From the NCBI GenBank assembly GCA_022009815.1, contig CP091725.1, positions 2,418,001-2,482,000 of the forward strand: a DNA stretch of 64,000 nucleotides. Direction: 5' to 3'. A program made the position numbers and the translations under genes. Positions 57,523-64,000 of this stretch are shown here, one piece after another. Origin of the DNA: Bacteroidales bacterium (lineage in GTDB: Bacteria > Bacteroidota > Bacteroidia > Bacteroidales > Muribaculaceae). The stretch's first letter is position 1; every line of letters starts with the position of its first letter. The notes under the pieces are model-generated. The model was not told where the DNA came from, made no database searches, and worked only from the letters and a program-made list of their open reading frames with translations.

Positions 57523-59516
57523 ATGTCTAAATCTTTATTTCAGTTCAAAGACTTGAAAAACCACACCCATAGAAGTGGTTTTGACCTTTCTAACAAAAAT
57601 GCTTTCACCGCCAAGGTCGGTGAATTGCTTCCCGTTTATTGGAAGTTCGTAATCCCCGGTGATAAGTTCACCGCACAAGTTCAACACTTTACCCGTACAC
57701 AGCCGGTTTCTACCGCTGCGTATACTCGTATTAAAGAGTATTATGACTGGTTCTTCGTTCCTATGCGTTTGCTTTGGAAACTTTCCTACCGCTATTACTC
57801 AAATGACGGATAACCCCGTTTCTGCTATGTCTCTTAATCAAAATGCTGATGTCACTTCTAAACTTCCGTATTTCACCCTTGAACAACTTTTCGCTCCTTG
57901 GGCTGAAGTCGGTTCTGTTGAAGCCGGTGCGCCCTCTATTCTCACCGGATTGTCTACTGGATATAATCCTACTTCTATTGTCGCTCAAGATAAGTCACGT
58001 GGCAATAACTTCTTCGGCTTCAGCCGTGCGCATCTCTTTGGTAAACTAATGTCTTACCTTGGCTATGGTCGTGTAACTGATGACTATATTTCCACCGCTA
58101 TTAATTTCAAGGAATCAACTACCGCTCAACAAAAAGGCTGTTATGCTAAAAACTTCGCTGTTTCGCCTTTTCCTCTTCTCGCTTATCAAAAAATCTACCA
58201 AGACTTTTTCCGCCGTCCCGAGTGGGAATCCGCTAATCCGTCCGCTTATAATTTGGACTATATTTTCGTTACCGGTTCAGATACCGGACGCCTTAATTTT
58301 TTAAAATTTTCTAATATTCTTGGCAATTCAAAGACTACCTATTTTAACCAATTGGGTATGTTTGACTTACGCTATTGCAATTGGCAAAAGGATATGATAA
58401 TGGGACTTCTTCCGAAATCGCAGTATGGCGATGTTGCTTCTGTGGTTTCTGATGGTATCCTTAACTCTTCTACCGCTACTGTTCAAGGAATTATCTCTCA
58501 GTCTGCCCCTGGTGTGTATAGCGCCAACGATAAGGCGTTTGCCTATTCTTCTGAAAATGTCACTGTTGATGGTTTCAAGGTAATTTGTTGGCTAAAATTG
58601 ATGGCAACCCGCTTCAAGGTGGTTCTCCTCTTTCTGTTCCGCACACTCATGGTTTTTCTTTGGCTGCTTCGAACGTTGCGCAAAAATTCTCCGCTTCGTT
58701 CGATATTCTGCAATTACGTGAAAAACAAGCGCTACAACGTTGGAAAGAAATATCATTGCCGGACGGCCATGACTATTGTGAACAAATCTATAAACATTTT
58801 GGTGTCCGCCCGTCTAATCATCTCGGGTATCTTTCTACCTATCTCGGTGGCTCTTCGTCCAATATCGATATAAACGAAGAAGTCAATTCTACTCTTGATA
58901 CTCCGGACGCTCAGCCCAATATCAAAGGTAATGGCACCGGCTCTAACAACTCTAAGGAGATTCATTTCGAATCTAATGGAGAGTACGGAATCCTTATGTG
59001 CATCTATCACGCAGTTCCGCTTCTCGATTATGATTATACCGGCATTGACCAAACTCTTTGACTACGGATGCTAATGACTATCCTATTCCTGAATTTGATA
59101 GCATTGGTATGCAATCTTTCTCCGGTTCTCTTATCAGTAATGACCGCTACACCCTCGAGAATAAAAAATCCGGTGGTGCTATTACTTTACCTACCGATTT
59201 TATCGGTTATGGTTCTCGATACTTGCCTTGGAAGACCTCTATCGATGTTGTTAACGGTGCTTTCCGTACTACTATGACGCACTGGGTTGCTCCTATCTCT
59301 CCGGATTATCTCCGAGATATGTTTGTCGGTGAAGACGGGCGTTTCTTATTTAACTATTCATATCCTTTCCTAAAGGTTAATCCTTGGATTCTTAGTAATA
59401 AGTCGATTTTCTTCGTTTCTCCGGATAGTACTGTCGATACTGATTGCTTGCTTATAAACTCTTTCTTCGATGTCAAGGCTGTTCGTAATCTCGATTACGA
59501 CGGCATGCCTTATTAG
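57523..59516 (+). CDS. Microvirus major capsid protein VP1 (three frameshifts)
   Basis: About 664 residues once three frameshifts are bridged (near 57775, 58580 and 59055). The N-terminus is diagnostic for Alpavirinae: SGFDLSNKNAFTAKVGELLP, VIPGDKFTAQVQHFTRTQPV, then TRIKEYYDWFFVPMRLLW. The middle (RWKEISLPDGHDYCEQIYKH, then HLGYLSTYLGG) and the end (VNPWILSNKSIFFV) fit the jelly-roll capsid protein. Follows VP4 by 14 bases. If the shifts are real the prophage cannot make virions; the same error pattern in host essential genes argues that they are artefacts. Confidence 0.9.
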
Positions 59517-59541
59517 TTACTAACTTCAAATTTCTAATACA

Positions 59542-59980
59542 ATGTCAGATACACGTTTATTCAAAGGGTGTCCCCTTTGTGACCAACAACAACAAGTCTT
59601 CGCCGAACAATCGCCCGTTCACGAACTTCTTCACACCGAGGTTAAGACAGGTGACGAAACCATTGTTTTTCGCATACTGATGTCTTTTTGCTCTTCAATC
59701 AGGACCGCTTGGAGCGTACCCTCGGTGTAGACACGCTTCGCTCTTGGCTTAATGATGTACGCCCTAACAATTCGCCTAATCTTAGCGCACAATTCAGTGA
59801 TGAGCAATTGGCATCGTTCATCAAGTCGAAATACGTGCAATCCCTTTCTGAAGTTTCCGATTGGTATAACTACCTTAGACAAACACTGCTAATATGCGTT
59901 CTTCGCTCGAGCGTTATGTTGCCCAATCCAAGACTAAGGACGAATCCAAGACTAAGGACGAATCCAAGACTAAGGAATAA
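59542..59980 (+). CDS. VP3-like internal/scaffolding protein (two frameshifts)
   Basis: A protein of about 145 residues after bridging shifts near 59685 and 59880: MSDTRLFKGCPLCDQQQQ, FNQDRLERTLGVDTLRSWL, SDWYNYL, then ANMRSSLERYVAQ and a repetitive charged tail (SKTKDE units). It sits between VP1 and VP2, where Alpavirinae carry a small internal protein of uncertain role. The tail repeats come from an 18-bp tandem repeat. Confidence 0.7.
59927..59979 (+). repeat. 18-bp tandem repeat in VP3-like gene tail
   Basis: The unit TCCAAGACTAAGGACGAA occurs twice completely (59927-59944, 59945-59962) and a third time truncated. Encodes SKTKDE repeats, so copy number changes keep the reading frame. 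Confidence 0.9.
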
Positions 59981-60007
59981 AAAACTATGAAAAACACCGC
60001 GGGGTTT

Positions 60008-60029
60008 TAGGGGGGTGCGTACCCCCCTA
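60008..60029 (+). terminator. G/C-run hairpin before VP2
   Basis: TAGGGGGG and CCCCCCTA separated by 6 bases, between the VP3-like gene and VP2. There is no T-run, so it may act as a processing or packaging structure rather than a terminator. Confidence 0.45.
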
Positions 60030-60063
60030 TTTCCTCGCTTTTTAATTACTAAATCTTAAACTT

Positions 60064-61215
60064 ATGGCTTCAAATTCTATAGGAAATGGTTCTACCTCTT
60101 TTGACCGCTCCACCTATAATCAACTCTTACAAGGTAATTATAAATACAAAGATGGTAAACTCGGTGCATCTACCGATAGAACTAACAAGGCTAATTTGGC
60201 AATTGCTCGTGAGACTAATGCTTATAACTACCTCCTCGCGTCTAAACAAAATGATTGGAATATTGAGCAGTGGAATCGTGAAAATGCTTATAATACTCCG
60301 TCTGCTCAACGTCAGCGCTTGCTTGATGCCGGATTAAATCCTAATCTTATGCTTGACGGAGGTGATGCCGGTAATGCTCGTGGACTTGATTCCGCTAATT
60401 ATGCAAATGCACAACCTACAACTATGCAGAATCCTGCACAAGAAAAACTCGGTCTACTTCAGTCCATTCAAGGTGTTTTGCAGTCTGCTAATGATACCGC
60501 TATGCAGTACGCTAAGCAACGCTCTGAAATTGCTAATCTTGATTCGCAGACTAATGCCCAAAATATACAAAACTCATATCTTCGTGCGTTTTTGGATAAG
60601 AATTTGGAAAAACTCGGACACGATACTACTACATCTAAATGGATGTCTAAAAATAGTGAGGAGTCTTATGCTAAAACGTGGTTAGAAAATAACTATATGC
60701 TTAACTATGGTTTCAAACAAGGTCGTTTGCAAAATAATCTTACTGCTCAAACGATTTCTAACCTTATGACCGAGCAAGCTTTTACAAGTGAACGCTCTAA
60801 CCTTTTACAAAAGGAGTACCAATGGTTTGATGATAGGGTTCTCATGGACCTCTACGAGGCTTCCACTCGTGCATCTCTTAATGGTGCTAATGAATACTAT
60901 GCTATGCAGCAAGCTTATAAGGCTGCCGAAGAAACTCGTGGTATCAAATTGGATAATGATATGAAAGATAAACTATTCGATGACGTTTATCGCGCTTCGC
61001 GAGCCGATTTGCAGAAGAATCTTGGCTACTATGGTAAAAATCCTTATGAGTTTGGCTCTATGCTTAGGCGCAATGAGTATTCTAACGCATTTTGGCAGAA
61101 TGTTTATAGTATGCATCGGAATAGGAATGCTTCTACTACTCCTGGCATTATGAATAGTGGTGTTTCTATGCAAAATCTTCTTAATCCTCTATTGGATTTG
61201 TCTGGTTTTTATTAA
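60064..61215 (+). CDS. Microvirus DNA pilot protein VP2
   Basis: 383 residues; guides phage DNA through the host envelope. The hallmark motif of Microviridae VP2 is present at about 65-93 (EQWNRENAYNTPSAQRQRL, then DAGLNPNLMLDGG), followed by Ala/Gln-rich helices (LLQSIQGVLQSANDTAMQYA) that form the DNA-translocating tube in relatives. The frame is intact. Last structural gene. Confidence 0.9.
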   Translation: MASNSIGNGSTSFDRSTYNQLLQGNYKYKDGKLGASTDRTNKANLAIARETNAYNYLLASKQNDWNIEQWNRENAYNTPSAQRQRLLDAGLNPNLMLDGGDAGNARGLDSANYANAQPTTMQNPAQEKLGLLQSIQGVLQSANDTAMQYAKQRSEIANLDSQTNAQNIQNSYLRAFLDKNLEKLGHDTTTSKWMSKNSEESYAKTWLENNYMLNYGFKQGRLQNNLTAQTISNLMTEQAFTSERSNLLQKEYQWFDDRVLMDLYEASTRASLNGANEYYAMQQAYKAAEETRGIKLDNDMKDKLFDDVYRASRADLQKNLGYYGKNPYEFGSMLRRNEYSNAFWQNVYSMHRNRNASTTPGIMNSGVSMQNLLNPLLDLSGFY

Positions 61216-61309
61216 TGTATGGAATCCTTACATCTTTGTGCGAAGCAAAGCGTCGTAACCGACGCTTCCTAATTATCTTGTCCTACTATAGGCAAAGTGA
61301 CACACTTTG

Positions 61310-61395
61310 AAATGCACTTATAAGCATACCTAAATGTGCGTGCGCATGCGTTTACGTATGTGCACGTATTTTTAGGTATGAGCGCAATAAGTGTA
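61310..61395. repeat. Long imperfect stem-loop in phage intergenic DNA
   Basis: An inner stem of 21 pairs between 61327-61347 and 61358-61378 (TACCTAAA to TTTAGGTA, three G-T pairs, one mismatch), extended outward by CACTTAT/ATAAGTG across internal loops. In single-stranded DNA it would be a prominent hairpin. Confidence 0.7.
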
Positions 61396-61433
61396 AATGG
61401 TTCGCTGTCCGATAGCACGTTTACCACGCAGAG

Positions 61434-61462
61434 GGCACGAGTGTGCAAAGCACGCTCGTGCC
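61434..61462 (+). terminator. Terminator after VP2 region
   Basis: A 13-bp stem (GGCACGAGTGTGC and GCACGCTCGTGCC, one G-T pair) with loop AAA, followed by a T-rich stretch TTAATTTTTTTTT. It should stop transcripts coming from the structural genes. Confidence 0.75.
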
Positions 61463-61543
61463 TATTCTCTTAATTTTTTTTTCTCTTTACATATCTCTTT
61501 TTTAATACTTAAATTCTAACACTTTTTCTACACTATATAACTT

Positions 61544-61572
61544 ATCTTCCCCCATACGTTAGGGGGGAAGAT
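61544..61572. repeat. C/G-run hairpin in phage intergenic DNA
   Basis: ATCTTCCCCC pairs with GGGGGAAGAT around a short loop containing ATACGTTA. Followed by an eight-G run at 61574-61581. Confidence 0.65.
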
Positions 61573-61616
61573 AGGGGGGGGTGTCATAAAACTATGCTTT
61601 TAAACATATAAAAAAA

Positions 61617-61648
61617 TTTGGTATATTAATTTTTCCGCTTTATCTTTG
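61617..61648 (+). promoter_or_regulatory. Outward-facing phage promoter near attR
   Basis: TTTG at 61617-61620 and TATCTTTG at 61641-61648 with a 20-base spacer, a perfect Bacteroidetes promoter. It starts about 11 bases before the 37-codon gene and points toward attR. Confidence 0.7.
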
Positions 61649-61658
61649 CGTCAAACAA

Positions 61659-61772
61659 ATGGTAAATGGTATGATAATAGGCGGTATTTTACAAATAGTG
61701 ATAACTCTATTTTTCGGAGTACTTTTTTATAAACTGATACGTGCTATCATTAATTATCTTAACCGGCACTAG
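61659..61772 (+). CDS. 37-residue phage membrane protein ending at attR
   Basis: ATG at 61659 with a second in-frame ATG at 61671; stop TAG at 61770-61772, immediately before the attR repeat. One hydrophobic helix (GGILQIVITLFFGVLFYK) is followed by a basic tail (LIRAIINYLNRH). It has its own promoter 11 bases upstream. Function unknown; size, membrane span and expression from the integrated copy would fit a lysis, exclusion or maintenance peptide, which is inference only. Confidence 0.6.
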   Translation: MVNGMIIGGILQIVITLFFGVLFYKLIRAIINYLNRH

Positions 61773-61798
61773 TATTTATCATACTACAAATTATAGGA
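61773..61798 (+). repeat. attR, dif-like direct repeat
   Basis: 25 of 26 bases identical to attL (55245-55270). The unoccupied site can be reconstructed by joining the left flank ending CCCGCACAC to the right flank beginning AAAACAAAAAGC through one copy of the repeat. Confidence 0.85.
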
Positions 61799-61848
61799 AA
61801 AACAAAAAGCTGAAAAAATACACCTTTTTTAGAACAAATGAGACATAT

Positions 61849-62037
61849 TCAACATGCCAGCATGTAGCCATTGCGACTTCTAAACACCAGCGGTTTTTCA
61901 GCGGCATAAGCTGCCTCTCGGCTTATGCCAAATAAGCATTGGAGGGCATTGAACCTCATCCGAGCCATATCGCACATGGCAAGATTTACAAATGGAAGCG
62001 TTAAAGCAAATACCAATCTAAGAGATTCCGCCTTCAA
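61849..62037 (-). CDS. Possible small ORF beside attR (62 aa)
   Basis: Reads MKAESLRLVFALTLPFVNLA, then FNALQCLFGISREAAYAAEK. The start overlaps no clear promoter and I recognise no family. The gap 61799-62081 holds nothing else except an inverted repeat near 61903-61926 (GCATAAGC and GCTTATGC). Could be a relic of an earlier element at the integration site or non-coding. Confidence 0.3.
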   Translation of the reverse strand: MKAESLRLVFALTLPFVNLAMCDMARMRFNALQCLFGISREAAYAAEKPLVFRSRNGYMLAC

Positions 62038-62081
62038 AACACAGCCATGCGCGTGAAGGATAAAAACAGAGACGTTTTAAG

Positions 62082-62519
62082 CTATTTTTTCAGATAATAT
62101 TCCTCAAAACTGTTATCTGTAAAAAACACGACAATCTTTGAAATCTTCTTTTCTTGCGGCAACTGGTTGACAATAGGCATATTCTGAGCAATTGACCTCG
62201 ACTCTACACCCTTGAGAATCTCATTTTCCACAGGATTTGGACTGTCATGCGGGAATAATAGATTCTCACACGCTTGATCAGACGCGCAAAACTTAGGTTT
62301 TTCGCCTTCGCCAAACAATAGCCACATCATTGGAATTTCCGGATATGTTTTATGAATAACAGAAATCACATCGTCACCAATTTTTTTGTTTTTTCCACTC
62401 AACATTTGTGAAATTGTAGGACGTGGTATGCCACAGGCATCCGCAAATTGAGATCGAGTCAAATTGCGTTCTTCTATAAATGAATTTATCCGGTCTATTA
62501 TGTTGTCTGATTCGTTCAT
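62082..62519 (-). CDS. XRE-family HTH regulator
   Basis: 145 residues. A helix-turn-helix at about 10-60 (LTRSQFADACGIPRPTISQML) is followed by a MWLLFGEGEKP motif typical of Bacteroidetes phage-type or stress repressors, and a C-terminal segment (KISKIVVFFTDNSFEEYYL). It has its own TACCTTTG box 22 bases upstream. It lies just outside attR on the opposite strand and could repress nearby elements, but no operator pair was found. Confidence 0.8.
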   Translation of the reverse strand: MNESDNIIDRINSFIEERNLTRSQFADACGIPRPTISQMLSGKNKKIGDDVISVIHKTYPEIPMMWLLFGEGEKPKFCASDQACENLLFPHDSPNPVENEILKGVESRSIAQNMPIVNQLPQEKKISKIVVFFTDNSFEEYYLKK

Positions 62520-62540
62520 TATTGTTCAATTTTCTAAATA

Positions 62541-62548
62541 CAAAGGTA
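62541..62548 (-). promoter_or_regulatory. -7 box for HTH regulator
   Basis: TACCTTTG on the minus strand, matching TAnnTTTG, 22 bases before the ATG at 62519. Confidence 0.6.
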
Positions 62549-62571
62549 GAAAAAACTGTTTTGAAATCCAA

Positions 62572-63230
62572 ATTCAGGATTTAGTTTCTTAAATTTAGAA
62601 TCACAAATCTAACTGTTCCAATATACAAATCGGCGCAACAGCATAATCAGCGCGACATAAACAAATGCTTCATATTTATATTATTTATTTATTGTAAACC
62701 AAATTATTACATATGGCTATTCTTGATAACAATTATCTGATAACAATCTTTCCGTATACTAAATCTTTACTTTTGGTTTTACTCTATACATATTCTGATT
62801 TATAATATATTATGATAATAGCTAAAATTTGTTTCCACGCTATTGTATATCCATTTCATCTTCCCAAATCATGCACATTATCCATCTGCTCCCAATTGGC
62901 TTTTGAGTATCACTGCTATGCTTTTCCAAATTTTAATTTAAGAAATGAAATCATCAAGATGTAACAACACATCAAATCGCCTCAAATTATCCACTATCCT
63001 ATTCCCTCCCAGTTTTGGCTCCACCAATTCTCCCCTACCACATTTCAAAAACTTTTAATTTCCAAGCATTTAACCTTTCTCTGTTAAATGTTAGAGGCCT
63101 TCAGATTTTAAATTTCTGCAGGTCCTTTAATAATTACTCAGAATCCGACAACCTAATTTGCATTAACTGAATGGTTGTTTAGTTTTTCTGATGTTCTTCA
63201 TCCTAAATTTTAGGATCTCAAAATCTTTCA
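62572..63230. other. Gene-poor A/T-rich stretch
   Basis: About 660 bases in which I see no convincing gene, RNA or promoter. The only distinct feature is a palindrome at 63200-63216 (ATCCTAAA-T-TTTAGGAT), close to where the transposase relic begins and possibly related to an IS end. Confidence 0.5.
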
Positions 63231-63239
63231 TTTTCTTTG

Positions 63240-64000
63240 CGCATACTCATTTTGGACAGCAGGCGATATGGCAACGCACCAAATTCCGTTTCAAGATGCC
63301 AACCAAATGGCTGGGTTCATCTACCATCACGCTGATATGTCGCTCTACGAATGGCACATTACACAACAAAGAAAGGGACAGTCCTCTTCCTGTATTCGTA
63401 AACATTACCGATGGCAAATGCGGTGGCAATAGGGGCGCTTTGGATATTCCCGTTTCACCTCATTCTGTAGTCATTGCAGATCGTGGCTATTGCCATTTCT
63501 CCCTTCTTGACAATTGAGACAACAGGAATGTGTTTTTTGTTGTCAGACACAGAGACAACCTGCACTCACAAATAGAAGAACGTTTATTGCCCGAAACGAG
63601 GGTGCAAAATGTGCTCATCGACGAGATTATTGAGCTGACAGGTGAACAGACAAAGAAAAAATACACCAAACCGCTCAGACGCATAGCTATCAGGAATGAC
63701 GAACATGGCTATGTGGTACAGTTGCTCACTAACAACTTCAAGTTGTCTGCTCCCACAATCGCGCAACTCTACAAGGCAAGATGGATGATTGAGATATTCT
63801 TCAGAAACATTAAGCAGTTGTTGAAAATAAAGAGTTTCATTGGAATATCGCGCAATACTGTTGAGACGCAGATATGGACTGCTTTGTCAACGATGCTACT
63901 ACCCTGCTGGCTAAAGCACGTTGTAAAGTACAAATGGGGGCTTGCCAATCTTGTCGTATCACTTAGATTGAACATATTCACGAATATTGAACTCAACAAG
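63240..64000 (+). pseudogene. IS4-type transposase relic, runs off the right edge
   Basis: The C-terminal half of a DDE transposase. LPVFVNITDGKCGGNRGALD is followed by VVIADRGY with the second catalytic Asp. After an in-frame TGA at 63516 come VRHRDNLHSQIEE and the exact IS4 signature Y-x2-R-x3-E-x6-K (YKARWMIEIFFRNIK), then SFIGISRNTVETQIWTALST. The N-terminal third is decayed into other frames. It differs from the IS4-like remnant at 29255. Confidence 0.75.

Larger units (their letters stand above)
61216..61658. other. Phage non-coding region with strong secondary structure
   Basis: About 440 bases without a gene. It contains a hairpin AAGCGTCG/CGACGCTT near 61250, the large branched stem at 61310-61395, a terminator at 61434 and a C/G-run hairpin at 61544. 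Microvirus intergenic regions of this kind usually hold the complementary-strand origin or packaging signals; which element does what cannot be told here. Confidence 0.6.
55245..61798 (+). mobile_element. Integrated Alpavirinae-like microvirus (prophage)
   Basis: A complete single-stranded DNA phage genome of 6528 bp per unit between 26-bp direct repeats (25 of 26 identical). Gene order: four small genes, replication initiator VP4, major capsid VP1, VP3-like internal protein, pilot protein VP2, a structured non-coding region, and a 37-codon membrane protein. No integrase is present; the repeats resemble dif sites, and Microviridae prophages are known to use host XerC/XerD. Coding strands are strongly T-rich, unlike the flanks. 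Frameshifts in VP1 and the VP3-like gene could be sequence errors or inactivation. Confidence 0.92.

Noticed and set aside
59927..59979. CRISPR-like repeat
   Set aside because: Contiguous 18-bp units without spacers, inside a coding sequence; no CRISPR array or cas gene is seen anywhere in the window.
61849..62037. A definite gene beside attR
   Set aside because: Only 62 residues, no promoter box, no known family; kept as a low-confidence candidate only.

Overview
The window looks like a chromosomal contig from a gut-type Bacteroidota bacterium, order Bacteroidales. Four things point there: the repeated promoter signature TAnnTTTG with an upstream TTTG about 19-21 bases away; the fused lpxC-fabZ gene inside an lpxD-lpxC/fabZ-lpxA operon; a 4-alpha-glucanotransferase with starch-binding modules; and Bacteroidales-type IS982, IS1380 and IS4-like insertion sequences plus an Alpavirinae-like microvirus prophage. 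Genus cannot be fixed by eye. Many essential genes (dnaG, lon, nrdJ, alaS, rpoD, lpxD, lpxC-fabZ, rplI) are interrupted by single frameshifts, which is best explained by indel errors in the assembly; I annotate these as whole genes with the shift positions.

Layout. 1-5.2 kb: LysM protein (partial), dnaG, galE and an MFS sugar transporter, all minus strand. 5.3-13.9 kb: cassette C1, a huge polyvalent-protein gene. 14.0-21.8 kb: an uncharacterised minus-strand protein, then rRNA/tRNA methyltransferase, radA, clpP, clpX, recQ and an RluA-type pseudouridine synthase. 21.9-22.6 kb: decayed IS982. 22.7-29.2 kb: cassette C2, followed by an IS4-like remnant. 29.8-35.4 kb: lon, a thioredoxin-like protein, a nitroreductase and an IS1380 copy. 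35.7-53.0 kb: class II ribonucleotide reductase, malQ, two tandem primary sigma factor genes, alaS/merR, the agmatine-to-putrescine pair aguA-aguB, rpsF-rpsR-rplI and the lipid A operon. 53.1-55.2 kb: cassette C3. 55.2-61.8 kb: a complete 6.5-kb microvirus prophage between dif-like direct repeats. 61.8-64 kb: HTH regulator, gene-poor DNA and an IS4-type transposase relic running off the edge.

The most unusual content is the family of three cassettes, all on the plus strand and scattered between housekeeping operons. They share near-identical constant blocks (a Glu/Ala/Lys-rich coiled coil, an ADP-ribosyltransferase-like domain, HExxH metallopeptidase domains, an LPD38-like C-terminus). Between these blocks sit unrelated variable modules: different nuclease-like domains, a C5 cytosine methyltransferase, or an unknown domain. 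This resembles a dispersed, recombining repertoire of polyvalent-protein effectors. No phage structural or conjugation genes accompany them.

The second system is the prophage. It lacks a recombinase, carries dif-like ends (implying host XerC/XerD), and has its only clear promoter at the right end. That promoter faces the attachment site, so circularisation would place it upstream of the phage genes.
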